A stretch of 63,697 nt of DNA, taken from assembly GCA_021401465.1 (NCBI GenBank), contig JADDMT010000148.1:1-63697 (forward strand), written 5' to 3'. The translations under genes and the position numbers were made by a program. This DNA comes from Teratosphaeria epicoccoides. Taxonomy: Eukaryota; Ascomycota; Dothideomycetes; Mycosphaerellales; Teratosphaeriaceae. Below, one piece after another: positions 35,398 through 47,700 of this stretch (positions are counted from its first letter, which is position 1; every line of letters starts with the position of its first letter). The notes under the pieces are model-generated. The model saw only the letters and a program-made list of their open reading frames with translations, was not told where the DNA came from and did no database searches.

Positions 35398-38106
35398 CTA
35401 GTCATCCACCGTCAGATCCCCATACTCCCACATCCCCCTCCTCTCCTTCTTGGCCTCCGCCTCCCTCTGCCGAAGATCGGCCAGCACATCCGTCGCGCCC
35501 CGCTCCCACGCCCTGAGCTTGCTCGGCACCATGGCGAACCCCTCCGTCACCACCTCCGCGTTGATCGTATCCATCTTCGGATCCTGGCTGATCTTCGGAT
35601 CCAACAACGTCACGTACATCAAGTTGTTGTCCCTCACATCCGTCAAGTCGACGTTGGCGACTAGTTCCCGATCGTACGTCACTTCCTCCAAAAACCTCGT
35701 CGCTTGATCGAGATACTCCGCCGCGGTCGGGAACTGTATGAAGCTCAAGGCCGCATCGACAGCCTGCGGTTTCAACTTCTGCGTGCCGAATTTGCCTGCG
35801 TCGAGCGGGCGGAGCGCGCTCCAGGGCTGCGTCTCCGAATTGCCGTAGTCAATGTACACAACTTCGCTCGTCTGGTTCTCGCGATCGTTGCGCCGCACAC
35901 GCGCGCGGTACCACACGCCGTCTTGGCTGAACTTGGCGGAGACGATATCGCCAGCTTTGGGTGGCTGGTCGAGTTTGGAATTGTTGTTCTGGGGTGAGAG
36001 ATGAAAAGATGCAAACTCTTTCATCAGCTGGTCGAGGTTCGCTTTGCCGTGGCCGGTGATTTGGAGTTTCAGGCGGGCATTGGCGGGGTCAACGTAAGTA
36101 ATTGTGACGTCTTTGTAGTCGATGTTGCGAGGCGCCGGTGTGTCGCCGTTGACGCCATTTGTGCCATCGGAGTTGGGAGCTGCGTCGGGAGCGTCGCCAT
36201 TCTCCGCCGCTGCTTCTTCTTGTGACGGATCCCAGTCGTGCCACATGCCTCTTCGCGCTTCCTTTGCCTTCTGCTCGGCCGCACAGAGCTCGTTGGCGTT
36301 ACCAGACTTCTCGGCACTGTAGGCGTGCACCGACGCCAAACCTTCTTCCACCAGAATCTTGGCAAAGCTCTCGCGGTTGACATAGAGCTGGCCAATGAAG
36401 CCACCCTGCTTGTCCGTGTCGTCGACATCAATCTCGACATCGCGCTGATTGCATCGCTTGACGGCGAAGTCGTGAGCTTCCTGGCCGAATGGCTCGGCGT
36501 GGTCGTGGGGACCTCTGGCTGATCTCGGGGCACGGATGCCCCCCAGCACCAACGTGAGCTTGGCGTTCTCGCGTGGCACGAGAACGGTGAACCTGCTTCC
36601 CGACTTGACGAAATCGACCACCGCCGGCACTTTCTTTTGCCGCGAGAGAAGGGTGACTTGTCGCTTTGCCTTTTCGAGAGACTCGCTGTAGTCGACATAG
36701 TTCGGCTGCTTGGGCGGCTTCGGCGACCACATGCCCTTATGCTCCGACTGAGCGGCCTCTTCGGCCGCCAGCAGCTCGTCGTAGATGGGGCTCCGGTCGG
36801 GATCGTCTATGCGATGCCGGATGACCGAGGCGTAGCCCGCCTCGACGAGCGCCAACGCCACGTTCTTGCCGTTCTGCGTGACGGTGGCCATCTCGCGCGC
36901 GTCGTATCCGTCTGTGGCCGGTCGCGTGCCGTCGGTGACGACCTTGACATGCTTGCCAATGATTCGCTTTCGGAGGTACTCTTTGGCTTCGGCCTGGAAG
37001 GGCGACTGTTTCGGGTCTGTCGACTTTGGTTGCCTGACGCTGCTCAGATTGATCCTCTTCTCCGCGCCGGTCCGGTTGTTGCGCACGAACAGCGTCTCGG
37101 CGTTCTGTACCCTGCTGACGACGGCCTCCTGCTCACCGACCGGCGTCGATCTCTGTGCCGTCTGACCGCGGAACAATCCCTTCTGCTGCTCTTTCGCCTT
37201 GCGCTCCGCCTGGCGGAGCTTGCCCATTTCGGGGCCCAGCCAGGTCGAATGGTGATCCACACACCGTGCCAGACCCTCGGAGAGCAGGAACTCGGCAATG
37301 TTGCCCACGGGATGCCGCACCTCGCCCACCAGCACGTTGCTCGGCGAGACGCCCAGCAGTCTCACCGTGACGCCGCGCTGCAGCAGTCGGTCCTCGACGA
37401 ACGACTGCGCCTCGGTCCCATACGGCTCCGCGGGCTGGGTGGTGCCGTCACTGGGATTCGTCCGGGCCGTCGTCGGGCTCCTGATGCCGGCGACCAACAG
37501 CGTCGTCTGCACATGCTCGGTGGGCGAGAGCTGCAGCCTCACGATCACGCGATCCCCGCTCAACACCCGCTCGACCACGCTCTCGATGGCGCGCGCCTTG
37601 TGCAGCTCGACCAGCGCCTTCACGTCCGGCACCTCCCTCACGTTCGCGATCTGCCTGAGGCTGCTCTTCCACACGCCCTTCTCCGCCAGCTTGGCATGCG
37701 CCTCCAGCGCCTGCAGCCGCTCCAGCAGCTCGGCGGCGGGCGGGTGGTCGGCCCTCCGCTCGGCATCGTCCCGCAGCTTGGCCCATCCTTCCTGCACTAT
37801 GCGGTCGGGGAGCTGTTGGCCGTTTTGCAGAATGGCAATGACGTATTCGCGGCTGCCTCCACCTCCACCGCCCCCTCCACCGACTTTGTGGGGGACGGCG
37901 TAGAGCACGCGGAACTGGATCAATTTGCCGACGGTCTGCTTGCGGATGAACTCGCGCGACTGGAAGGAGCCCGGCTCGTCTTGCTGCAGGCGCGGCGCAT
38001 TGATGAAGGCGAGGCTCAGCGTGCGTTCTTGTCGGCTCGCGTTCTGCACGACCAGCGTGTCGCCGGACAGGACGCTCTTGACTTTGCCTTGTTGCAGTGC
38101 CGACAT
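35398..38106 (-). CDS. SND1: Tudor-SN / staphylococcal nuclease domain-containing protein 1
   Basis: A single-exon gene of 902 residues from ATG 38106 (MSALQQGKVKSVLSGDTL); the frame is open 31 codons further to 38199, but Tudor-SN proteins start with this first SN repeat, so the inner Met is chosen. Domains by residue: four staphylococcal-nuclease-like repeats at about 5-150, 174-313, 326-462 and 493-626, each closing with a GLFRG/GMW-type motif, then a Tudor domain at about 716-775 (DGVWYRARV, VVYIDYGN) inserted in a fifth split SN repeat that ends at the C-terminus. Tudor-SN is a conserved RNA-binding protein linked to RNA decay, splicing and stress granules. A run of nine Gly in SN1 (residues 76-84, coded near 37857-37884) is unusual. 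A Gly/Asn/Asp-rich linker separates SN4 from Tudor. Length and order fit the family. Confidence 0.93.
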   Translation of the reverse strand: MSALQQGKVKSVLSGDTLVVQNASRQERTLSLAFINAPRLQQDEPGSFQSREFIRKQTVGKLIQFRVLYAVPHKVGGGGGGGGGSREYVIAILQNGQQLPDRIVQEGWAKLRDDAERRADHPPAAELLERLQALEAHAKLAEKGVWKSSLRQIANVREVPDVKALVELHKARAIESVVERVLSGDRVIVRLQLSPTEHVQTTLLVAGIRSPTTARTNPSDGTTQPAEPYGTEAQSFVEDRLLQRGVTVRLLGVSPSNVLVGEVRHPVGNIAEFLLSEGLARCVDHHSTWLGPEMGKLRQAERKAKEQQKGLFRGQTAQRSTPVGEQEAVVSRVQNAETLFVRNNRTGAEKRINLSSVRQPKSTDPKQSPFQAEAKEYLRKRIIGKHVKVVTDGTRPATDGYDAREMATVTQNGKNVALALVEAGYASVIRHRIDDPDRSPIYDELLAAEEAAQSEHKGMWSPKPPKQPNYVDYSESLEKAKRQVTLLSRQKKVPAVVDFVKSGSRFTVLVPRENAKLTLVLGGIRAPRSARGPHDHAEPFGQEAHDFAVKRCNQRDVEIDVDDTDKQGGFIGQLYVNRESFAKILVEEGLASVHAYSAEKSGNANELCAAEQKAKEARRGMWHDWDPSQEEAAAENGDAPDAAPNSDGTNGVNGDTPAPRNIDYKDVTITYVDPANARLKLQITGHGKANLDQLMKEFASFHLSPQNNNSKLDQPPKAGDIVSAKFSQDGVWYRARVRRNDRENQTSEVVYIDYGNSETQPWSALRPLDAGKFGTQKLKPQAVDAALSFIQFPTAAEYLDQATRFLEEVTYDRELVANVDLTDVRDNNLMYVTLLDPKISQDPKMDTINAEVVTEGFAMVPSKLRAWERGATDVLADLRQREAEAKKERRGMWEYGDLTVDD

Positions 38107-38290
38107 GATGGAGGGGACTGTGAGGGAGGAATTGATTGACTTTTGATTGATCTCGCGAGGATAAGCTAAAGCTATACAACGACCAAGTGGTGTGTGCAAT
38201 GCACCACCCGAGCTTTTTTAATCCCTCCAAGCTGTCCACACACGATCAAGGGATGCATGTGGGGGTCCTCGTCCCCTCGCTGCCAAGCAT

Positions 38291-38360
38291 CATCACACAC
38301 ATATATATATATATCATTTCCATCACACATATATATATATATATCATTTCCATCACACAC
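38291..38360. repeat. 30-base tandem repeat with TA microsatellite upstream of SND1
   Basis: The unit CATCACACA-(C/T)-(AT)n-CATTTC occurs at 38291-38320 and 38321-38350, with a partial third copy to 38360. It lies about 185 bases upstream of the SND1 start codon, possibly in its promoter or 5' UTR. Confidence 0.9.
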
Positions 38361-40798
38361 AATGAGTCTGCCCATCCGCCGCCTGCTTCTGGATGCGCTC
38401 CCTCGTATCAGGATCTTGATCATGCAACAATCTTGTGTGGGCAACCTGCCAACGCTATGCGAGCTTCCTTCCATTGCGATGCGTGTGACCATTGCATCCT
38501 CCTCGCTCGTCCAATCTCTGCATTTGCCCAGCACGCGAGCTTTACGGACCAGCAGACAAATGTGAACAGCTCCATCCGTCCCGCCTCGATCTAGTGCCCT
38601 GGCCGTTCTGCGATCATACTCAAAGCTCCAAATGCGCTCCATCGAACTCTCTACCGATTGCGTACAATCCTTGCAGACTCTTGCCTGTGCTCATGTCATG
38701 TACCTGTTGTTTGCAATCGGATCGTAGAAGCGCCAGCCCGTCTTGGGCTCGCGGCGCATGATAACCACTCGTTCGAGCGATCGTGATTGCTCAAGGAGCC
38801 ATTGAGTCCTGTGCTATGTATGAGCACTGCATCGTCCTCGCCTGTTTTACATCGTTGCCTCGGCCATGGCGAAGGCTTACATAGCTCATGAAGCAGTGAT
38901 CATCAGCGTTGCCCCGTGCCTCGATCTATTGCCCTCGTTGGTCTCCAGCATTCCCAGACGCATTGCCATCTTGGTTTGTGCCAGCCAGTGGCGGGCATTT
39001 TGCGCTCTGCTTTTGTCAGTGGGCTGCAATGGACGGAAAAGACTCGTCCATTCGGTATTCGTGATGATCTTCTGACATTGACGATCTGGCAACGCTGCGA
39101 AAGTCTCCTCCGTTGGGTTTAATTGTGGCCATTGCATCTGCGAGGACTCCAAGTCGTTGGTTGTTTGACCTTGCAGTCTCTAATCTGCATACAGTCGACG
39201 TTGGTCAGCTTTGTTTACTCGCCTGTGATCTGTTGCTCTCGACCCCGTGCGATGTGACTATGGGCTTTCCATTGTGACCATTGCCAGCTCGTTACGCCCC
39301 AGCTAGTGGTGGTATTTTCGGCATGGGTAGCTTCCCACCCATCCAGATTGAAGCCTTCCCTGGTTGGCAGGGCAAGGGCTTCCTCCACCGCGATCGCGCT
39401 GCCCAGTCCACATGGACGCATGGCGGCATCAAGCAAGGCATTCGCTGTGGACAAGCTCCTCATCGGGGCATAGATGAAATAATCAGCGTCGAAAGACGTG
39501 CCAGCGCCGATTGTTTCCTCCTACACTCGCCTCCATCCCATTACGAGCGACCAAACAAGCCGTTGCCCTCCGCACGCGCCCTTCCACGAACACCACGTTG
39601 GCGGTCTGTACAGTACCAGGAGCAGATGGGAAGGGCATGGGGGTAACGCTTCGATTTGAAGCTACAACATATACGGTCTGCAGAGGGTGCGGAGCGACAG
39701 CAGGGCTTCCAAGGTCTCTTGACCACGAGGCGGCAAGAGCAGTGTAGCGATGTGGCTAAAGCGCTGTGCCATCGGGGCCTCTCCTCCTCAGTGGCACGAT
39801 ATGAATATGGGCCATGCTCTCTCCTCCGCCAGCACCGCGCTCAGTTCACGGCGACGACATGTCCACGGCACGCGGCAGCCTCCACTGAGCGAGCAGCCTC
39901 TCCAGCGGCAAGGACGAGCACAAACCTTGAAGAAAGGGCAACGAGATGGAAGTCGGTAAGGGAAGCCGGTATTACCTTCTTCTTGCACCGCATAGGCAGG
40001 CGTAAGCGCTACGCTTGGCACCTCGACACACCACCGTGCACAACAAGAGGCAACGGCCATCCTACATCGCCACGCACTACCGATGCGTGAGCCTGAAGGC
40101 CGCAGAGGCGAGACGGAGGCGATGGACAGAGGCGCCCATGCTCTTGGGTGTGGCATGAGACGGTCAAGTCAGGCGCACGTCGTCATATTTCTCCGGAGGG
40201 ACATGCGGCATGTGCTCGATCAAGACGGAAGGCAAGTGCCATAGCAAGAACAAAAGGGAGACAGCAAACATGGGATAAGCTGCCAGACTGCCGGTCCTAG
40301 ATGGCCGGTCATGTGCCTCGTCGGATGTTCAAGTGAGTCTTGGTCTGGCCAGTCGCCACTCGCCATATCGTTGCCAGCATGCCGCAAAAAGATAGCGCTC
40401 TTGAGCATTTCAAGAGCAGCTCGAAGAGGACAAGGCCCGGTAGACGCGGATAGCGTCGCTTTCGAAAGCACCATCAAGCCCAAAACTCGATGGAACACCC
40501 TGTGTAGCATTCTCATCGTGCATATCCCTATTATGCTCCTGGCACGACGATGACCAGTCTAAGATAGGTTGGTCAGGTCGGTCATGACAGTTGAGCACGG
40601 GAGGAATGTTTGCTACAGCACTAGGACTGCATGCAAATAGCCAAGGGACTATTAAAAGTCCAGGTCATTGTCGGAGCACTTCCAGCTTCATGGACGTCGT
40701 CCAGCTTGGGCAATGATGCGGACTGCAAAGATGAGGACTGAGGACGTATTGATGTAGGTCATTCATGAGGTCAGGAATGCAGTGATTGGGGTACGTCT

Positions 40799-40903
40799 CG
40801 CCAGAGAGCGTTGAGGTCTGCGGCTCAAGCAGACGGATGTACTCCAGTAGCAGTCTCGAGCGGATACGCCAGAGAGCATGGGGTCTGCGGTCCATGCAGA
40901 CGG
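40799..40903. repeat. Direct repeat, each copy holding a GTCTGC/GCAGAC hairpin
   Basis: CGCCAGAGAGC starts two similar copies at 40799-40836 and 40867-40903. Each contains GTCTGC-N7-GCAGAC followed by GG. The loop bases differ between copies while both arms are identical. Confidence 0.7.
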
Positions 40904-43900
40904 TCCGCTCAGCTGCTCGGTGAAGAGGAGGATGGTTAACAATCCAGTTCGTGGCTGATTATGAGATGAGGACGCTTCGCCCTGATGTTTTCTGAGCCCC
41001 GGTCTCCTGGGATTGCGAGGCAAGGCACTCGATACTGTCATGCCATGCCCCGTGCCTGCCTGGAAGCCACGCCAGGAACAAGACCGGAGACAAGTGGCTT
41101 GGCCAGCGTTCATGCATCCTGAAAAGTTGGTTACAAGAGATCAGAAATTTCAAACCTCACTCAACGCAGGCTACCCGGGTCCGGTAAAGTCGGGAGACAT
41201 TTGGCCACTGTCAGCTGTCTCGGAGAGGCCAGTTAAAATGCCGGAGCCACCGACTCTCGCGCCATGGACGGCATTGTGCTCTTGCAGCCACACCCAGCTG
41301 ATCCAGCTCCAAGAAAGTCTCGATACCGCCTGACCCCAGCAACCTGTAGACGGTACCCACAAGCCCTTCGCGATTCGCTCCCGAAAGCATAATATGGTTT
41401 CATGCCATAATCGGTTGGATTCCATGCGCTCCGACAACTGATGCGAAGCACCCTATGCCCCTGCCAGGACCTGCTACCGACCAGCAAGTACGGTGTATAG
41501 TCCTGCTCTTGTTTGCGTTTGACGCCGGTCGACTACCATGGCTCAATAAGAGACCTCACGCGCCTGATCACCGATTCAGGGCAATTCTTAAGCAGAGTTG
41601 GGCTTCACTTTCAACAGGCCCGGAACACTGCGCATCGTAATGGACGACATGGCCGTGATAGGCCATCAACCGGCCAGCACCCAAGCCCGACGTCTTCTTT
41701 GATGAGCCAGAATCATGTATGTCGGTTGCTGGACGTCATTTGCTGTGCTCTCTCATCGATGGGTGCACAAGGTGAGCCCACGCCTGGGTGTTCACGGCGT
41801 AATCTTTGTAAAGATCATCCACCGGATCTTACATAGCGGCATTAAAGGTGTTCATCAAAACCCGCATCTGCTCTTTCCAGTGGCATACAGGCCAACAAGA
41901 GTTCCTGGCAACCACCTGCAGAAGCAGTTCGATGGTCATACAAAGATCATCGCTAGACTGCCTGCTGCCCGTCTTGTGCCATGGAGCCATTGTCTGTGTG
42001 CGCCCCAACCTGACACTATGCCAATGCAGCCAGCAATATCCGCAGTAGCGAGTCGTCTCCAAATATCCGTTTGTCAGTGGCCATCAGAATATCTCTTCTC
42101 CATTGTGGTGTGCAGAACGAACGAGATATCACTCATCATCTTGGGTGGGAGTCGGCTGGCTGCAGTGTCACTCGCCATCCGTATCATCTTGCTTTTGGTC
42201 GCCGTATACGTCAAGACCCGGCGTTTGGGGCCAGGAAATCTTTGGGCACTGCGTGTCATGATGGCGAAGTCTGGGATCATCAACGGCTGTTGTACACACG
42301 CCCCTTGAGCAAAGCAAGTGGCCGTGTCTACAACCATTGGATGAGATTCCCTGGCTGCGACGACACGTCTCCGCGAGTCTGGCTCTTGTTCAGCAACGGC
42401 CTTGCTCTGTATGGCGTGGGCCGTCTTGACACGGATCTCGCGTCGTGGCTGTATCTTGCTGTTAGACAGCAGCTCCAAGGGTAGATGGTAAAGTGGCTCC
42501 TGGCAATGCTCGCTTCGTCAAAGGCCCTGTCGTATATCCTACCACTCTTCTCACCTAGCGCACAGGGTTGCTGGTGGAAGTGTGAGTGCACTGTGGCTTG
42601 CTGATGCGAAGGGGGTATTGTCCATCTTTTTAGATGCGCGGTGCTTGGCGACCTTCGTAAAGTCCAGCTCTTGCTTTAAAGCCCTCACAGCGCCCCAGCT
42701 GATGCTGCTCGACACTCTAATTTTTGATCTCCAGCCAATGCGTCGACGCCTACTGCGTGTATGCTGTCATGGCTGTCCTTTCAGCAGCATTGCGGTAGGG
42801 GCTTTGCCTGGCGCAGGCATGTTTGCGGGAGGTCTGGAGCTGCGTAGCGATACGATGCCGTGTGATAGTGCCGAACTGGTCAGGCGCGCGTTTGTTCTGT
42901 TCGCGGCGCATCCAGCCTTGACCCGTCAATGGAGGAAAGCTGCGTCTTGTTAGGTATACCACTCAGTGCCACTTGCGCCATACAGGGCGATTTGCCCGGC
43001 CTTGAGATTCTGGCGCTCAATCACTCAATATGCCCGCCTCCTATGTATTGAGTGGTTTGGGCTTCCTCGTCAGCTTCGTCGAGGTTGAGCGACGCCAAAT
43101 ACCAATTCTGGTGGAGCGCTTTGTTGACGATCGCTTTGTTAGTCGGGACCTCGGGCTGCTTTGTGAAGGCAGCCGTCTCTCAGGCCCGACTCGCCATTCA
43201 TGCTGTCGTTGTTCACTCGTCTATTGCATCGTATGCTGCACAGATGCCACTCCCGCTGCTGTCTGCCACGCTTGCGCAGTACCTTCTGCTCCGCAGCCTC
43301 GACCGCTTGAGCGCTGAATCGTAGCCTTACGGGGACGTGTGTTGGCTCTCTTGAGGAAAAATCGTAGTGCGGGAAAGATAGTGTGTCCCGTCGCTGTGTC
43401 GTGAGCTCCGCAATTTACACGCGCCTGCCGTCAACGCCTCACAAACGCGATGCACTCACATAAAGACTGTTGCTCTTCTCCAAGCCTTAGCCAGTGGCCA
43501 AGAACATGATGAAAAGGATGTTCGCGTCAGCCGGAGGTAGTGCGATCCCAGCGACACGGTGCCCCTGCCTATGAGCAAGCCCAGGGAGGCAGCGGCTAGA
43601 TGTAAAAACTGAGGTAAATGACTCTGGCCGTGGCCAGCTATCAAGGCGTTACCCTCGAAAAGAACAGATACTGCGCATTGATCTAAGCTCGCACGGGAGT
43701 TAGCATGATCATGTTGTGGTGCCCAAGGGCAGGCGAACTTACCAAATGGCAAAGATTGCTGGAGAAAGAGGAAGGAGGATTGCAAGGGAAGGTCGAAAAC
43801 TTTTATACCTTTCCTCGCCAGCCGTTGGCCCGTGCTATGCATGCACAGCCGATCAGCTGCCGCCTTTGCCTGCAAGCGTATGCTATGTGCACGTCACTGT

Positions 43901-44546
43901 TTAATACGGCTATATTTCTCTGCCTGCGCTAGATCAGAGGTATTCCGTCCTCCATTGCTGCTGGTCGCCAAGGCTTGCGTGTCTCTGTGATGCCTGATCA
44001 ATGGCAAGGCCAAGTGCCGCGAAGAGCTACTGGCGAGAATTGCTGTGACTGCGGTCCTCAACGTTTCCACACTGCTCTGCTCGCTTGTCCCGAACGCTTT
44101 TATCTGCGTGCCCCCTGCTTCTGCTCTGTCTGCTCGTCTGTCTGGCAAAGCAGTATCCTGCCCGCCTCTTGCTTCTGTCTCTACATCCTCATTTGCTGCG
44201 AGCTGACAGAGCTTCGCTCTGCTCGCTGTGTTGTCGTGAAGCTCGGCGGTCCACCGCTGCACTTGCCGAAAGCGGAGTTTGAGCTTCACAGTCGAACACG
44301 AGCACATTTCCCTTCCACTGCCGGCAAAAAACAAGTATTCAATTTGGCATGATTCTACAAACACGATGAGAATCCTCACGACCAGGGCTGCATCCTCGTG
44401 ATTTTTGCGAAACGATAGCATCAAAATTGAGATGTTGGCCATCAAGCATGCAAAAAGATGGCGAGCCTCCAACGAGGAGCCTTGATGCTCACCCACTTGG
44501 TGGCCTGCGAGATTAGCTGGGGAGAAAAAAGAACCGCCACGCCGCC

Positions 44547-44658
44547 GCTTGAAATGAAAGACATTACTTACCTTGATTGATAGAACCAAGTAATTCCGGA
44601 GTGTCGAGAAGCCAGTTCCACGCTGCCCCGCTGCTTGAAAGGAAAGACATTACGTACC
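44547..44658. repeat. 26-base direct repeat spaced 86 bases apart
   Basis: GCTTGAAA(T/G)GAAAGACATTAC(T/G)TACC occurs at 44547-44572 and 44633-44658; similarity extends upstream over a GC-rich flank. On the minus strand both copies contain a good splice-donor-like sequence (GTAAGT, GTACGT). Confidence 0.75.
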
Positions 44659-44666
44659 TGTGTTTT

Positions 44667-44744
44667 ATCAAGTCACACGGAGCGCTCAGAAATTCGACTA
44701 CCGCGCCGTAAGGCGGGTATTCCGAGCGCTCCATGTGACTTGAT
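44667..44744. repeat. Near-perfect inverted repeat, 21-base arms
   Basis: Arms at 44667-44687 and 44724-44744 (ATCAAGTCACA-GGAGCGCTC type) are inverted copies with one mismatch, separated by 36 bases that contain a further short GC stem. It directly follows the direct repeat at 44633-44658. Confidence 0.8.
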
Positions 44745-47700
44745 GAACGCAAAACTCTGCGAAACAAATATATAGTCACAACCCTGTCCTTTCACCAGGC
44801 GCACTCTGCGCGGCCTGTATGCCAACTTCACGTATTCTGGACTGCATGGCATTGCTGGCTCAACCGACGAGAAGCTATCGTGACTTCGAGCGGCGGCTTG
44901 CATGAACGAGAGCTGACACATGGATCCGTGAGCAGCTCCTTTCAGGTCAACGAGGCATTTCTACATAGGTTCACCCCGAGAAAGTGTGCCGACACTGGGC
45001 ATCACTGCGAGCAGCTCCTCACGAGGGCAGCTGCGCTTGAGATCACTGGGCAATGCTACTGTTGCAGACGAGGCACAAGCAGAATCGTGTGTTGGCTTGG
45101 TTGCCGGCATCTGCAGTAGCCACAAGCAGCGCCTCAGAACTGCAGCTGCCATCGGGACCACCTTGTGATGCCGTCGTGAAGAAGTCGTGAGGCTCAGCCC
45201 TTCTCCTCCCAATACCTGCGTCCTCATTGTAGTCCTAAACGCCGTGAATACACCTGTTGTACAAATGAAGGCTTCGAACGTCGGCCGCAAGGCATGCCGG
45301 TCCTAATACTGTCGAAATTTGCGACCTTAAGCAGGCGCCCTGCAATGATAAGCTGCCGTTGGCGCAAAGAGAAGAGCGCTGCGCAGGCGAAGAGAAATGC
45401 TCTTCTCGAGCAGCCGGCTCAAGAGCCAACTGATACTGATGAAAAGTGAGAGCCTCAGAGGGCATATGTGAATAAAGAATTGAGCCGCCGACCACCTCGC
45501 AGAGTGTCGCACAACCCACGATTGCGCGGTGCAATGCAGAAGGAGCAGTGGAAGCAAGGGATTCATGAGCTCCCATTTCGCAGCCTGTTGAACAATGGTG
45601 GCTAGGCTACCAAAGCGCGACGTGTATATTTTCCCGGGTCCAAAATCTGAGGGAGGAAGGAAGAGAGATGCGAGAAGTAAACAGCTTTTTGTTCTCTCTG
45701 AATGGCGCTAGCACGAGCCCATCAGACGCCACCGTTTGCGGTTCTGGGTCAGCTGGCATCGCTTGGAGAAGAGCGATCCAGCGTCACGATGGCTTGGGGC
45801 CCGGCTACGGCCATAATGGAGCTTTTCACGCAGCCTCACCAGCGCAATATGCGAGTGTTGGGCAATCTCTGGAAGTATCAGCCCAGCAGATGAGCAAGAT
45901 GGCGCTGGCGAAAGTCCATAGTCGCAAACCAATATACACTAAGCCAGTAGGATGTGTACGAAACCTCGGCAAGTGGACGAGACAGTAGTGTGCCTGTTTT
46001 TGACCCCTTCATCGAACCATGTCAGCCAGCTGGGTCAGCGTGCCGGACCTTGATGCTATCATTCTCAGATCTCACAGAGTACTTGGGCGGACGCGGCATT
46101 CGACGGTTCACGAAACAGACGACTTGAGAAGCTCGAAAAAGTGCTACATATTCTAACGGCCATAACAGTAGTGTCTGCAGATTAGGCAATGATTGGAGAC
46201 GATCACAGCCTCCCCAACCGCTCCGGCCATACTATTCTGTGGTCTCCGGATGTTCTGTGGTCTCTGTGGGAGGCGCAAAGCGAATGTATTCGCCGCCGAA
46301 TCTTGCTCGCCCTTCTCTGCAAGATATCTGTGATTTTGCCCTCTGCAAAGCCCTGCTTGATGAGGTTGAATGATCATTGCAATGCCTCTGCCGTCGTTGT
46401 GCGGATCGCTGGGAACCGCAGTCAGCGCACGGCGGGGCTGGCCACATTAGCACGTCCATACCAGATTGGCCTGACAGTTGTGGCGTCGACCTTTGCGAGA
46501 GTATGACTGTCTTCAAAAGCCAAGCAAATGCCCACACTGTGCAGCCGAACTGGTGCTGCCAGCCAGGCAAGAGTTATGTTGAAAGTCGGTGCAAAATCGA
46601 AAATCAAAGCCTCTCAGCCAACCAGGATGCTCTCGCTCCAAACACACCAGGCGAACGAGGCATGCCTGCGAAGCTCTTGAGCAAGCCATTCCATCGAAGG
46701 TCTTTGGAAGTCCTTCAATCATGGCGACACCCGTCGCTCGCCGTGTGTTACGTCCAACGGGTCGCCCGTATCTTGCATGTCCGCTTTTTGCCCCTCGCAT
46801 CTCCAGCTCACAAGCTGCTGCAACGGTCGCGCGATGCTATGACCTTGGCCCCTGCTGGCCGTCTTAATTTGCCAGCCAGACTTGTACTGCGAAGGCGTAC
46901 AGCGGCTGCTGCGAGGCTTGAGGAAGGCCGGCTTGGCTGTGACAGTGGGCATCTCAACTCAAGTCGTTGATCGCATTGGCTGCGACAGGCTGAGGCGTTC
47001 GGCTACAACTTGCGCAGATTTCCTTATCATTGCGCGTGTGGATCCACTATTGGGCTGGCATTGCGCTGCGACGGGTTTTGGCCTCATTCTCACGAGACCT
47101 TCGATGCAATGAGACGTTCCGCTCCGCTTCCTGTCCTTGCTCTCGCTCTTGTACATCGTCGAACATCAGCTGACAATGGTCTCCTTGCATGCATCAGGCG
47201 TTATGGGTCCATTGGGCGTGTAGGTCTTCGCTGCGAGAGCTTCGCTTCTCGATATTGCTTGCCTCGGGACGCTAATACTGCTCACGGCTGCAGTCCGAGG
47301 TGTGGCCGAATTGAGGCACTGTTGAACCCTCTGCCGGGCACATCGCTCAGCTGCGGCGTGTGCAGATTCCCTTACTCCCATGGTCACCAGGACGTCGATC
47401 GAGGCGTCCATGATCCAGCTCTTCATTTCCATGCGCCCATGCTCGCCTCTCTTCTCACGGTCTTCATCGGCCGTATCCTGTCCTATCTTGCCCTTGCAAG
47501 TCTTCAAAGTCGGCGGATGACTGCGGGCTTGCGTCAAAGAGACTTCACCAATGCGTTCGAGGCAGGTCCGCTCGCCAGATCCTGGGGCCTGGCCTCGTCC
47601 ATGTGTTCTCGACCTTTCGTGATGCGACTTGCTGCAAGCTCCTCGTGCTCGCAGCTGTATCTCATCGGCCGCGACGACTGTCAGGGTCAAGGGCTCGTTC

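Noticed and set aside
36637..38139. 500-codon + strand ORF
   Set aside because: It is fully antisense to Tudor-SN; composition (Arg/Leu/His-rich) is that of a shadow frame of a GC-rich gene.
41715..42308. 197-codon + ORF
   Set aside because: No motif, and overlapped by other frames of similar quality.
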